This document shows positions 45,701-58,672 of a stretch of DNA of 64,000 nt, in pieces. The notes beneath the pieces are model-generated. The model worked only from the letters and a program-made list of their open reading frames with translations, was not told where the DNA came from and made no database searches. Source of the DNA: Apium graveolens (Eukaryota > Streptophyta > Magnoliopsida > Apiales > Apiaceae); NCBI RefSeq assembly GCF_009905375.1, contig NC_133648.1:313413666-313477665 (forward strand). The letters run 5' to 3'. A program made the position numbers and the translations under genes. How positions within the stretch are numbered: position 1 is the stretch's first letter; each line of letters begins with the position of its first letter.

Positions 45701-46228
45701 GATGGTCAAATAGAAACCAATCTTATTCTAAAAACTAGAAATCAATGACAACCACTAATTTTATAGCTTGAATTGAATCTCCACCACACAAATTTTATCG
45801 AACACCTTCTCTATCCTCCCTTTAATTCCAACTGTCACCCCTCTCGTACATCTACATGTAAATAATTTTCTATCTGTTTTTAATTTATTTTTTTCCATTA
45901 ATCGACAAACTTTTTTTGAAATCCGTTTTCATTATATTTTTCTCTATCTCCCAACAATCAGTTTGCATACCATATTTGCTATATTTCGACGATAAATCAC
46001 TACTTATACTTAACGGAATCACTAAACCGGAATTACTATAATTTCAGAACTTTCTTAGTTGTAGTGATTCTCGTAATTATAATTAGTGATTTATCGCATT
46101 TCTCATGTACCACACCTTTCTCCTGGTGTCACATCCTTCTCTCCCATTATACACCATTAATCTCCTACTATACGTTTTTACCTTTTATACACAAACTATG
46201 AGTTTAGTGAATAACATGTGTAATATAG
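45701..46228. other. AT-rich spacer
   Basis: It begins after an (AT)n run with GGGAGATGGTCAAATAGAAACC, which may be the end of an unclassified element. No ORF or RNA gene visible. Confidence 0.35.
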
Positions 46229-47533
46229 TGCTAGATAATGAATAACACAGAGGGGGTGAATGTGTTTTAGTGTTTTTCTGCTTTTCTGGATTTGTTTATG
46301 GTGGTGAACAAAGTAAATTAAACCTTGCAGTGAAATGTGTTAATACTAAAATTAAACATGTAACAATAATGAACACAGATATTTCAAAACTCACTTAATT
46401 TTATATTAAAATTAAGAATATTTTGCTACAAAATTTTCAGGCTCTTTGTTGATAAAGTGCTTAGCTTCTTCCTTGAGAGAATACAAGATTTTTCTTATCT
46501 AAATTGTTACAGCTAACAAAGCATCTAGTGTTTACTTTATAGAACAGTAAACACTGGTTTTTATACAGCATGCAACAACATGTACTAAACCCTATTTTTA
46601 GATAATCAAATCTTTTTATTTCTGGCTTAGTGTATCTTTGCTAATCTTGCACGCTTGTGACTTTACTTTGCCAGTTAATCCTGACCTTTGATCTTGCACT
46701 CTTCAAGCTGCTTTTGTAGACTTGTCAATCCAACTTGATTGACTTGTTTGTTGATTGATAAACTTGGATATTGAACTGTTCTGCATTTTATACTTTGAAT
46801 TTTACCTCGAGATCTCCAGTTTGGTATATAAAGAACTTGACATCTCGATAAGTATATTTACTTATCGAGATCTCTAATCACTCTATAGTTGATTTGACTT
46901 ATCGAAGTCTCTGAGTTCTCTATAAGAGAATTTGGCTTGTCGAGATCTCTCATCTTCATGTCTTCACTTTGACTTATCGATAACTCTGAGTTCTCTAATG
47001 ACAGATAGACTTATCGATAACTCTGAGTTCTCTAATGACAAATAGACCTATCGATAACTCTGAGTTCTCTAATGTCAAATAGACTTATCGATAACTCTGA
47101 ATTCTCTATTGAAGAAATGACTTGTCGATATCTCTATTCTTCCTGTCTTCAAATTTTTCTGTCGATATCTATGAGTTCTCTAATGGCCCTTTTCTGACTT
47201 CTCGATAAGTCATTCTGGAGTTCTCGAATGACTTCTCTATAACACTTAATCTGTAATTTGTAGAGACCTTGAATTATAATATTTTTCCCAAAACAGATTT
47301 ATTCAACTCCAAACTTCTTCATAATTCTTCTGAGGCATGATCTTCTTGATCTTCTTCCAGATAGAATTCTTAGGCTTGATACTATTTACAGAAAAAAACT
47401 CCAGTCCGCCCTTGAACATTTTTATAGACTTAAGAATTACAATACATAATGCAAACATAGATTATCATACAACTTACTTAAGGTTGTCATATTTACTTAG
47501 TCTTGTTATTGTACAGACATGTTTTGCACAACA
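46229..47533 (-). repeat. 3' LTR of the second Copia family (about 1.3 kb)
   Basis: The inner end is firm: TGTTGTGCAAAAC on the minus strand next to the polypurine tract at 47534. The outer end is placed at TGCTAGATAATG (46229); 46239 is the other TG option. The right half holds repeated CTTATCGATAACTCTGAG and GAGTTCTCTAATG units (about 46800-47240). It matches the fragment at 4008-4752. Confidence 0.8.
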
Positions 47534-47544
47534 ATCTCCCCCAA
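47534..47544 (-). other. Polypurine tract of the second Copia element
   Basis: The minus strand reads ATTGGGGGAGAT immediately before the LTR start, the same tract as in the first family. Confidence 0.82.
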
Positions 47545-47657
47545 TTTGTGAGAAAATTGCTTAACACAAATTCATGCATGTTAACAAGACTAACCCCAAG
47601 CTACAATGGAAAATAAGACTGATACATAAAAATTGACACAATTACAACATTTATACA

Positions 47658-50600
47658 TTAGGTAAAGACTATTTTTGCTTCTGTTTCTTCTCTAATAAGG
47701 TCCTTTAAGTAAACAAAAAATTCAAGTTCTTCTATTATTGGTATCCCTTCTAGAGCTTCCACAAGTTTGAGTCTGTCTGGCTTTGGATAACCATTTAGCA
47801 AATCAATCCTAAATTTTGTGAATTTGTCAGCTTTTACATTTAGAAATTTTCCATCCTTAGAAATTCTGCTCATTCCTTTTGCCTTGAGTTCTTCTGATCT
47901 TTTAATGTACATTTCAGTCTCTTCATCATACTTTCTTATCTTCTCCTCATATTCAACCTTATTCCTTACTTTCCTTTCCTCCCTTACTATCAGCCATTCA
48001 GCCAAAACAAATCTCCATGCTCTTGTAGCAGTATCCTTATCCTTCAGTAAATTATCACTCTCTTGATTTCTGTGGGAGAGAGAGTCCATTAAGCTGCAAC
48101 CAAGAAATATGAAAGACCCATCTTCATAGTAGATTCTTACTTCCCTTAGTGTTACAACCCAAACTCTGACTATCTCCTCGGCTAGTTGTTGAAAGTAGTC
48201 TTCATCTGAGCTGCACCAGTTTAGAGGTAGAAAATCACTTTGATTGAAATAATTCCAGATGGCCCTCTCAGTAACTTATACTTTTTCAGTATGTTTGGCT
48301 TTCTTAGGTTTCCTTCCAACAAACTTGAAGTGAGTTTTGAGTGATGGCTTGACAGAAGGTAGGTTTGTGATTTTCTTGAGAAATGTTTGGCTTGTGGTGA
48401 TTGGTATTTTCAGAATGGTGTTAGCATTTTATCTGTATAGGAATTTGGGCTTAGAGGTTTAAGGTGGTTTGATGTTTGAGTTTGATGGCTTTGAAGTTTG
48501 AGCTTGAATTGTTTGGATTTTTAGGGTTTGTTATGGTTCTGATCCATCTTGCTTTTTCTTCCTCCTTCTCTCATCCCCTTTCTTCTTCTCACCATCCTTC
48601 TTCTTTTCATCCTTGCTTCCAGCTTCCTTAGAGGATTGACTTGGATTTGAGACAGAAGGTTTTTGATCATCTTTCTCCTGCTCATCATCATCCAAGTTAT
48701 CCTTATTGATTTGAGTTTTAGGCAAGTTGGCTTCTGGATTTCTTAGATATCTCTTCAACAACTTAATCATTTCTTCATCTTCAACAATTTTGTTTTTCTT
48801 GGCTTTCAACTCATTCTCCAAAATCATGATTAGCTTTTTGTTGGCCATGGCACATTGCTTAGGAATTTGAAAGTGTTTGCAATGTTTAGTGGTAGGATAG
48901 ATGTATGTCACTCCTTTGCTTGGTTACAGATAAGCTTCAGGAAAAGCAGCCACTTGAGCATTTTTCAATTCAGTTAGCAATTGAGTATCTTCAGGATTTA
49001 CCCTCTTGACTTTGTTTATCAGGATGTCTAACTCAGATGCCCTTCTATAGATAAGATAATTAAGGGACACCTGCTTACACCTATCTACCCCTGAGTCATT
49101 TATGTTTATCATAATTCTTTTCTCCTAAAAATTGTCCCTAGTCACTAAGACCACCCATATAGAGTTTATTGTCCTTTCCAAGGCCTTTTTATAGGTGAAG
49201 AAATTGTTATTGAGAGAAGACCTGGGAGCCTTGAGCAATTCATCAAATTCTCTACTCAGACTAAGTCCCTCACCTGCTCTAATAAGCCTCTCCATTCCAA
49301 TATCAACTTATTGAATTTTGCTCTTTTCAACAGCTTGGACAATTTGAGTAGATGATGATCTTAACAGCCTAGCCTCTATCTCCCTCTTAGTCTTGTTGGC
49401 AGGAATGAGAAGGGGAGTAGGAATTTCAGGCCTCACAGCTTCAGGAAGTGCAGACAATGGTACATTGAGTTTACCCATGATGGCTCCCAAAGCAACATAA
49501 TTTTGCATTTGTAAATGCTTGTGGGAGTCCACCAATGCTTGAATATCAGCCCGTTGACTCTTCACCAGTGTAGTGAGAGCATGCAATTGAGCTGTGAGCT
49601 GGTCATTTGAAGACTGGAAGGTTGAGACTTGTTGTTGAAGAGATTGGATTTGAAGGTTTGTGGATGTTGAGACAGGTTGAAGAGAGCTTGTAGATGTAGA
49701 AGAGCCAAAAGTTGCTTTAACAGCCTGTTTAATACCATCCATAAGCAATGCAGAGGGCTCATATCTGGTCTGGTGAAGCTGGTCCAGCTTGATCTTTGTG
49801 TCATTTGAATTAGTGACTTGTTGTTGGACCACTTCATGAAGAGCAATGAAAGACTGTCTGAGATTTTTGACATCTTTTTCAATAGAAGTTAGATCCATCC
49901 TTGCCATTTGATCAACAAAATATTTGAACTTTGAGGTGATCTTGACTTGTGAAAGTATGATCTCATCCATCTTTTCTTTTACTAGTTTCCTGATTTTGTC
50001 TTCATGACCAACCAACTTAAGTTCTAGTGCTTTTCCAAAGAGATGGAAAGCTTTGAGTTGAGCCTTGGAAACTTCATTAATTGCATCATAAACTTCACCA
50101 GGAGTTAGGGCTTTAGCATTGCTTCCCAAAATAGTTAGATAATCTTCCCTGAACTTAGCTAAAACACCCTCCATCTCCAGATTGTAGTCCTTGTTCAGCC
50201 AAACATCACACTTACCATCCTGTCCAGCTTCATTAACAATTTTGTCTTGTTCCTCTTGGACATCTGTTTGATAAGAGAGCATTATGGCTTGGTAATCTTG
50301 GTTGGACATATTTGAGGTTAAGAGTTGCTGAGAGATCTGTGCAACTCCTGCTAGCTGATCCACCCTGAAATCTTCAAGATTTGATTGAGGTGCAACTTGT
50401 TGTAGCCAGTTGGAGATGAGGTGTGGTTGTTGAGATTGAGAGGTTGAGGGTTGTGGAGTTGGATCAGAACCACCTGTGATAGAAGTCACAGTTTGAATCA
50501 CAGTAGGTACTGTAGTTGTGACAAGTTGTTGTTCCTCACATGTAGTGGGAACCTCCAATTGAATTGGAGGGGATTTGACTGGGTTACTATCATGTGCACC

Positions 50601-50690
50601 AGTCTCAAACCCTTGTGTGTCTTGCATCACACTATCACTTAAATGTGTTATACTTGCCTTCTCTATGACAGGATCATTGGCAATTGTACT
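47658..50690 (-). pseudogene. Second Copia family: C-terminal part of the long extra ORF
   Basis: Open blocks 50630-49308, 49112-48924, 48911-48531 and 48089-47658 follow each other on one strand with short breaks, so they read as one decayed ORF. It has Gln/Ser/Thr-rich low complexity (QPHLISNWLQQVAPQ), a coiled coil (LQQQVSTFQSSNDQLTAQL), a Lys-rich acidic stretch (KDEKKKDGEKKKGDERRRKK) and a C-terminal domain (AWRFVLAEWLIVREERK, LVEALEGIPIIEELEFFVYL). Together with 54965-56715 it would be about 1,600 codons. There is no envelope-like membrane segment. Function unknown. Confidence 0.7.
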
Positions 50691-50695
50691 CCTAG

Positions 50696-53600
50696 TGTAA
50701 CATCCGGGAAATATCGTATAATTATTTATATCAATATATGATTATTATGTGAATATTATATGAATTTTGGTGAATTATTTGGTGTTTGATAATAATATTT
50801 GGATGTTTGTATGTAATAAGATGCGAGTATGTTAATTTTAATATGTCCAGAATAAAACATAGATAATTAAGGTATTTTTCTGGAAATTTTTGGAATGTTA
50901 GATAATTTTATAATGATTTATAAATTATTAATTATTTTCTGATTAATTATAAAAAAATTATTTTATAAAGCCGGGAATCGTCCGACTTCAATCGTTTTTA
51001 CGTTTTTACAACCCGAAACTCTTCCGAAAACTCCTTCCTAACCTAATCTGGTAATTCCGAACATTTTCCGTGTTTTGACTTTTTCGATCCGGGTTACGAT
51101 TTGACCTGTAGGAGTACCGGTATGAAATTTTCGATACGCAAATCATTTCATATATCGATAAGAATTCATAATCTCAAAAGGCGAGACATTATCACCTTAA
51201 TTTCGTATAAAGTATTTTATAGGAAGCTCTGTTTTGATAATTATCCAATTCTGGTATTAAAATCGTATCGTCTTTTCAGTTACTTAGCGGCTAAGAAACC
51301 TATTTTTGGATCCAATATGTAAATGTAATTATTGAATTATTAATAAATAAAATGTGTGATGGTTCTGTCGGCTATGTGTTGCTGTATTATTAATTGTTTG
51401 TGATTTGTTAGACGCGAAGATTAATTTTATAATTAATTATCGAGCTGTATGAATTTAATTTATTTTAAAATGATTTTATTGAATATTTATTCTCATAAAT
51501 GCTAAAATTGCTCCTAAAATTATTTTTGTTGTTTTATAATTTTATTTATTCTTTTTAGGAGTTTATAAAATTTAGAAATCAATATTTTATTTATTAATTA
51601 AGTTTAAATGATTTTCTGACTTCACTAAATTGTAAAATCAGTATCAAATTCAGAAATGCTTCAAAAAATCATGAAAATTTTATTTTATTAATTTTTAAAT
51701 ATTTCGAAAATTTTAAAATTGTTTCGAAAATTATCTGGATTTTATTTACTTGCGCATTTATTCGTTAATTCATTAAATCCGTAATTGCGAACATATTACG
51801 TATCCCAAAAATATTTTAAAAGTTATGAAATTGATGTTTTATTTAATTCACAATATTTGTAAAAAATTAAAAATTGTTTTAAACGATAGTTTGAGTTATC
51901 ATTACTCGTAAATTATTTGTTGACATCGATAATTGTGGTACAAAATAGGTTAATATTGGGAATAAAATAAAATAGGAAACCGATACAAGTCACAATCCTT
52001 ATCAGTTCATTTCTAACCTCATCCTCACTCAATCTCTCTCTCTCTCTCGACTTGTCTCTCTCTAAAATCTCTCCCAATCTCTCAATCTCACTCTCGTTTT
52101 TCTTTTTTTTTCCTTTTTTTTCCAAACTCTCTCTCGATCTCTATTCTCTCGTGCCTGGGTTTCTCTGTTTCCGATCATGTCTGCCGCCCTTTTGCTTTTC
52201 TGTCGGTTGCCGTTTCTTTATTCCGGCGAATTGCCACCACCCTCTGTCTGTTTGTTCGGTATATATCTATGTGTTCGAGTGTGTGTAATTTATGTGCGTG
52301 TGTAATTCGTGTGTGTATCTGTGTTTGTGTACATGTGTTGTGGTGTGTTCGGGTGTGTGCTGTGTTGCTCCCCTATTCCTGCTTCGGTTGCCGCCGGCTT
52401 GATTCCGGCCAGGCGACCTCTACGTTCCCCAACGCGTATGCGCGTGATGCCTGTTTTTCCATTTGCGCGTATAGGCGCGTGATTGTTCTTGGTTTGAAGG
52501 TGTTGTTCGAATGCTCTATTGAAAAGTTGCGTTTTAATAATTTATTTTATTAATTTTCTGCAAAAATAAATCGATTGTAATTCGTGAAATAAAAAGATTT
52601 CGTGCAGAAAATTATTAATATTTAATTGGGAGAATTCACGTAGGACGTCCTTTATTAACGGAAACCCGTGAATTTTATCGCCGTCGGCGATGAGCCTCGG
52701 CGAGCTGACGGTGGACGGTGATGATTTTTATCTGAGTCCTACTGTTATTAATTAAATAAATTAGTTTGTGATAATAATTATGAAACGAAAACGAATAAAA
52801 TTAATTTGTAAAATTTCAAAATGAATAAAAGTAATAATTGAATTGTATTGGTGATTGGGATTGGCGTATGGTTTGCGAATTGGATGATTGATTGTTGTTA
52901 TGTTGTGATTGACGTCGATTTGATCTCGACGGGTAGGCCGATAAACAAAGGAGGCGCTGCCCGGTTTTCGGGAAATTAATTCCGAAATATCGGGAACGTA
53001 ACCTATAATTATCGGAAACGTCGAATAATCATATACAATTATATTATATGAACTGGACTGCGATTAAGACAAGATAATTTATAAATAATCGATTACCCTG
53101 TTTTCAAAATGACGAGTATACGTATTTTCTGAAAATAAATACCGAACCGAATTTCGAAGATGTGAACCATAACTGCTATGAGTATTTCGATAATACATAT
53201 AAATATGAATTCGGTTATGAAATCGTATGGGTAGAATATGATGACAATTTGATGTTAAGTTTAAGCGATTATCTGAATTAGGGTATTTCAACCCTGTAGG
53301 TTTTAGACGGAAGACCCAAGATGTGACGTTGGACTAGGAATGATCTAGTGATTAGACGTTGAGATTAATGAAGTTCCAATCGAAGAACCTGAGTGTCGGG
53401 ATCGTATCCAGAATCGAATAGTAGTTTGTCAATAAAGCCGAACGATCAAAGTCGAACTAAAGTCAATAGCGGTTAAAGCTTATTGAGGCAAGTATCCCTA
53501 TCATCACTTATTGTTCAAGTGATATTTATTTTGAATCTTATTATGCAAGTATTTGCTTTCCCTATTCTCAGTTCGGAATAGATAAATGTTTTACATATCG

Positions 53601-54964
53601 CTGAATTAAATAATTCTGTTTATGCAAGTATTCCCGAACTTTCTTTTAAATACTGCAAGTATTCCTAACCTTTCTCCTTAAATACTGCAAATATTTATTC
53701 GCTCCTATTCTAAGTTCAGAATAGTTAACTGTTTTATATTTCGCTGCAATTACTCTTATTATGCCAGATCTTTTCATTATTGTTCCTATAATTCGATTGC
53801 TCTCTTTCACAAATACCCATTCGTTCGGGTTATTTGCGAACCCTGATTTGGGATGTTTTGAAATCAAAATGATTTGATATCAAAATACTCTACGGGCTGG
53901 ACGATTATTATGAGGACCAGTGATGAGCTGGATCCTATGGGCCGGAGATGGACCGGACCCTTTAGGCCATAGTTGCCTGGGTGCCCCATATGTTGGTTGG
54001 GTCTATGCAGTTGGGTATAGATCCGCACTATCTCCTGACTGATCAGCAGGTTATAGTGCATATGTTGGTTTCTAGTGTTCAGTCCAATTTATTGTTATTC
54101 GCCATTAATGGCATTCCCTCTTGAAATAAAATGTGATTATAGTTTAAAGTTATTCTTTCTTAGCACTCAGTTTCGGGAAATTACAATGTTTCTAAATATA
54201 TTCGAGGTTCAGATTGTTGCTGCAGCATTAGTTGCTCAGTGATAGTTAGGATCTTGAATGAATTGAGATCTTCTTAATTATTCAACCCGTCCTTATCAGG
54301 CTGGTTTAGCAGGCTAAGTCTATGGAAACTTAGTCGATAATGATGGATACTGAATAGTTAGGAATTTCTTGAACGTCGTTTTATGAATAGTTATTGCATC
54401 CATTGCTCAATTATGAAATGATACCAGAAGCTATTTTGAAAACACGCGATCTCTAAAGCTCTTACAAAAATGTCATTATGTCCTATGTGATTTATAGCAA
54501 TGCAAATCAAATTGATTTTAAGTTTATAAAGTATATCCTTTAAATGATTTCGTGTTTCGCCCTTCAAAATATTTCAGAGATTTTGTCTGGAAGTTTTCTT
54601 TGAAATTAATGTTTGAAACTCAAATTATATACTTGCTGGGCATTTTTGGCTCACTCTTGCTTTGTCAATTCTTATTTCTGCCAGAAACAGATAAGGATTA
54701 AAGTGAATAGCTTTGATAGACAGCAGAAGTTAGAGAAGTTTCCGTTGCGAGAGGTTGAAGGTGTTAGAAGAATGTGACAAGAGCATTAGTTCAAAGGTAT
54801 ATATACTTATATTATAGTTGAAGTGAATTGTAGAAGGTTAGATTCTTGTTTCATACCATGACCTGTAAAAGATCCGTACTCAAGGGGTTATTTATTTATT
54901 TCTTTACTTTATGTAATAATGGTTTAGTAACACCAAATCTTGACCCAGGATTTGGGGCGTTACA
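50696..54964. mobile_element. Solo LTR, chromovirus (Tekay/Del)-like, 4,269 bp
   Basis: Starts TGTAACATCCGGGAAAT and ends GATTTGGGGCGTTACA, with CCTAG duplicated on both sides (50691-50695 and 54965-54969). The interior has no gag or pol. It holds a CT-rich block (about 52020-52150) and an internal direct repeat around GAATAG(A/T)TAA...TGTTTTA(C/T)AT(A/T)TCGCTG (near 53574 and 53718). The termini are typical of Tekay-type chromovirus LTRs (family knowledge). At 4.27 kb it is long for a single LTR. It splits the extra ORF of the second Copia element, whose frame resumes exactly across the duplication. Confidence 0.85.
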
Positions 54965-56715
54965 CCTAGCATCAACTGCTAATACAATTTCTGCTAGGGT
55001 TTTGAGGGGGATTGTTCCGAGAACAGGAACCTCCAATTGAATTGGAGAGGATTTAGATAGCTCCCCCTCAGGAGTACTACCCTCAAACCTAACAGTCTGT
55101 GAAGATTGATTTACATATGAAGGTGCATTTGTGATCTCCATGGGGTCTTCGGTAAAAACTGATGAATCCCCCATGTTTGTGTTGGTGTCATCAAGGTCTA
55201 TCCCGCCATGTAGCCTCTCACCAACTAATTATGGTTTCTGGGTGGTGAGCAGGGTTTCTTGAACCAAGTCACTTAATTGGGGCAACACTTGAGAATTAGA
55301 TTCAAGTGTTTTAGCGTAGGAAGAAGAAATTTTTTAGATAAGTAGATTTTGATCATGAGTGAGTGTTGGCAGCCCCCCTGAGTAAATTAGGGGGCTTCAA
55401 TAGGAGTGCTCTCACTATGTGTGCCATCCTTATTTCTCCTACCATACACTTGGATTTGTTCAAGTGTTGGCTGTGCAGACTCTTTACAAGATGCATTGGG
55501 GAGAATGTTCTTTTCAATAGAAACGTCTTATTGAGAGGATGTCTCTAGAATCTGTTTTGGCGCCATTTGTACAACTGCATCCTTTTGGGAGGATACAGAG
55601 GTGGTTTGAGTGGTCATCTCAGATTTCTTAGCCTTCTTTGTCCTTTTGACCAATGGTGACTCAGGTTCTGTATATTCATCACCACTCTCATTCATAACAG
55701 TAAGGGTTATCTCCTTTCTCTTCTTTTTACTCACTTCACCCTTTTGAGAGGATGAAATGGTGGTTTCCTAGCTGCTACTTGGTTTGAAGAAATGGTCTCA
55801 GCTTGGGAAGGTCCCTGTGGGTTTTCCTGTATTTGTACTTCTACAGGTTCAGGGGTCATAGCTGTACCAGATTGTACATTTGATCTCATGTCAGGCATTG
55901 GGTAAGGGTAAGTCCTAAACCTCTCCATCATGAATGGAGTAATTTTCAGACTTATATTTGCCTTGTTCTTTGTAGTAAGTGAACCAAATATTATTTTGGA
56001 CACTTGCTTATAATTGCCTATTTTAGTGCTATCTATACCATTCAAGAAATGTATGTCTGTTACTTTGTGATTTAAAGTAGACATAATAAATCTAGGAAAG
56101 AAAATTTCCTTACCTCTAGCAAACTGGGGCATTGTTAGCCTAGTTGTAAGTTCTTCCAGGATCAATAGACCAACATTCAAGTATCCGTTGTGGGCTATTG
56201 AGAACACCAGCTTCTGCACCAGACTTGAAATATTGTCATACCCTGTCTTCTTGCATGTGAAGGCCCTAACTATCGAATCAAACACAAAGGACCATTCCCT
56301 CCTGAGGTTTATTCTATTCAAGCTTGCCAGATTGATCCTTCCACCATAGTTGATGAAGTCCATGAACTCAGCAAGCTCATTTTTTGTTGGCATCTCCACA
56401 GATTTACAGTTGGAAGACCCAAGGCTGCATTCAGATCTTGCTCATTGAACTCTATCTGTTGGCCTCCGATTGTGCAAGTTATCACCAAAGATTCAGAGTT
56501 GTCATTCATAACAGTTCTCACCAAAGCTATTGTCCAAAACTCATGCAGAACATCCAAGTACAAGACTGGGTTAGCAGTTAAATCTCCTGCGAGGTAGGAT
56601 TCAGACAAGAATTTCACAAACCCCTTGAAACTATCAGGGGCTTGGTTAACATCAATAAAATCCAAGTAATTGGTTTCTTTCTCTGGATAGTAGCTCTAAC
56701 AATATTGAGTGCCAT
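54965..56715 (-). pseudogene. Second Copia family: N-terminal part of the long extra ORF
   Basis: The ATG at 56713-56715 has a strong start context (AAACAACAATGGC) and opens MALNIVRATIQ. One-base frameshifts lie near 56670, 56400 and 55735, and stops near 55528. The domain (EFNEQDLNAALGLP, NLRREWSFVFDSIVRAF, LVQKLVFSIAHNGYL) is homologous to the start of the extra ORF at 8389-12102 (HIRREWSFFFDCITKAF). In that alignment its Gln sits where the other has TAG. So both families inherited the same extra ORF. The end near 54970 joins the 50690 side in frame once the solo LTR is removed. Confidence 0.75.
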
Positions 56716-56857
56716 TGTTGTTTAGTGAGAGTGAATGAGTAAGAAAAATTTGATCGAAAGGAGTTGAAACGAGAGAAAAATCGGTTTTGGATTGAAAAAT
56801 CTAGGTCACTTAGAGTTCTCGAAGGTGTAAGTATGTATATGTATCAAGATGTCTGGG

Positions 56858-56865
56858 TATTTATA
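56858..56865 (-). promoter_or_regulatory. TATA box upstream of the second extra ORF
   Basis: The minus strand reads CTATAAATACCC, 143 bases upstream of the ATG at 56715, with a C/T-rich leader between. It parallels the boxes at 13141 and 12258 in the other family. Confidence 0.55.
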
Positions 56866-56879
56866 GTAAAAGCAAATTT

Positions 56880-57310
56880 CTTGTAGAGAAGTCAAAAATA
56901 GACATTTGGAGTATACTTATCGAGAAGTCATTTTTAAATTTGAAAAACATATCGATAAGTCATTTTATTTATTCTTGTAGAGAACCAAAAAAAAACTTAT
57001 CGAGATGTCAAATAAATACCCAGTTTGTCCAAAATGGACTGAATTGTTTCCAATTTTTATTTGAATAGATCAAAATAAAATCAGAATAATTTTGCCCAAA
57101 GTATTTTACTAAAATAATTTATTGAATTAAATTATTTCAGTTCCGAGTTATTCATAAGTCTAAAAGTTACTTGTAGAGAACTCTGTAAGTTAACACTTAT
57201 AGAGAACTCTACAATGACTTATCGATAAGTCATAATAAAGCTTATCGAGAAGTCACTCGAGAAGTCAGTAAATTGACTTATCGAGAACTCAATTCTCTAT
57301 ATCCTTTTGA
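56880..57310. repeat. Cluster of ACTTATCGAGAAGTC-type motifs
   Basis: About ten copies of a near-palindromic motif (ACTTATCGAGAAGTCA, ATCGATAAGTCA, CTTGTAGAGAACTC and similar) lie between pol and the extra ORF. The same words make up part of the LTR of this family at 4008-4500 and 46800-47240. Confidence 0.75.
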
Positions 57311-57501
57311 TCACTTTGATTTTGTCTTGTGTTAATTTTACATATTAAAGATGTAAATCAACAGTTAGATAGTTTACTTAGAATTTGAAAAATTCCAAGC
57401 TAAATTTTTAAATTTTGAAGAATAAATATGCAAAGATTTCTGAAATATTTATAATTCATATTTCAGTTAATTTCTAATTAAATCAACTTAATTTTGATTT
57501 A

Positions 57502-58672
57502 TTAAAAATTAAGCTGCTGCAACACATTAGCTGAGTTCTTGCCTTGGGATGAAAAATTAAGCATTCTACAAGTATAGTGAAAGTTGCTTCATCCAAACGT
57601 TTAGTAAAAATATCAGCTAATTATTTTTCTGTTGGAACAAAAACGAGCTCAATGGTACCATTTGCAGCATGTTCTATGATAAAATGGTACCTTACATCAA
57701 TGTGCTTTGTCCTAGGATGATTATCTGGATTAGCCACAATAGATATAGCACTAGTATTGTCACACATGATTGGAATTTTGTGTAACACTAGGACATAGTC
57801 CATTAGCTGATTTCCTCCAAAGCACTTGTGCACAACAACTTCTCGCAACTATGTATTCAGCTTCAGCTGTGGAAGTTGACACCGATTGTTGTTTCTTGCT
57901 ATATCAGGATACAAGTCTCTGTCCAAAAAACTGACAGCTTCCACTAGTGCTCTTTCTGTCAACCCTGCATCCTGCAAAATCTGCATTTGTGTATCCAACA
58001 ACTTCAAAACCAGTTCCCTTAGGATACCGTAATCCCAAGTTTGGAGTCCCCTTCAAATATCTAAAAATTCTCTTCACATCCATTAAATGTGATTCTTTTG
58101 TATTGACTTGAAATCTTGCACACAGACATGTAGCAAACATGATGTCTGGTCTACTTGCTGTCAAATAAAGCAATGATACAATCATTTCTCTATAGCTTGA
58201 AATATCTACACTCTTGCCCTTTTTATCTTCATCCAACTTTGTTGCTGTAGACATAGGTGTAGATGCAGGTGAACAATCAACCATGCCAAACTTTTTCAAT
58301 AAATCTTTAACATACTTAGTTTAGCTGATGAAGATTCCATCACTTCTTTGACTGACTTGAAGTCCAAGAAAGTAACTTAATTCCCCCATCATACTCATTT
58401 CATATTCACTTTGCATAAGCTTAGAGAATCTTTGACAGAGCTTCTCATTAGTAGAAGCAAAGATGATATCATCCACATAAATCTGAACTAGTATCATATC
58501 ACCTCCATGCAACTTGTAGAAGAGTGTCTTATATATTGTTCCTCTAATGAAACCATGTTTAAGTAGAAGAGCTGTCAGTGTGTCATACGAAGCTCTAGGT
58601 GTCTGCTTTAGTCCATATAGAGCCTTGAGTAGCTTGTAGACAAAATCTGGAATTTCTGGATCTTCAAAGCCA
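57502..58672 (-). pseudogene. Second Copia family pol: RT C-terminal part and RNase H
   Basis: RT box YVDDIIFAS (about 58470), the stretch [11 protein letters not shown], the RNase H start GYTNADFAGCRVDRKS, and the end near 57502. Stops: TAA at 58321-58323 (expected GIFIS-Gln-TKY), TGA near 57904 (expected Trp in RLVSWYSKK) and TAA at 57621 (expected Gln in PTEKQLADIF). A frameshift lies near 57560. The left border with the CACTA element is in the middle of a codon run that continues at 62503. Confidence 0.85.

Noticed and set aside
46800..47240. Regularly spaced short repeats that could be mistaken for a CRISPR array
   Set aside because: The units are degenerate, unevenly spaced, lie inside a plant LTR and recur at 4008-4500; there are no cas genes.
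52052..52553. Two overlapping ORFs with hydrophobic or Cys-rich translation in the solo LTR
   Set aside because: They translate CT- and GT-rich low-complexity sequence in different frames, without homology.
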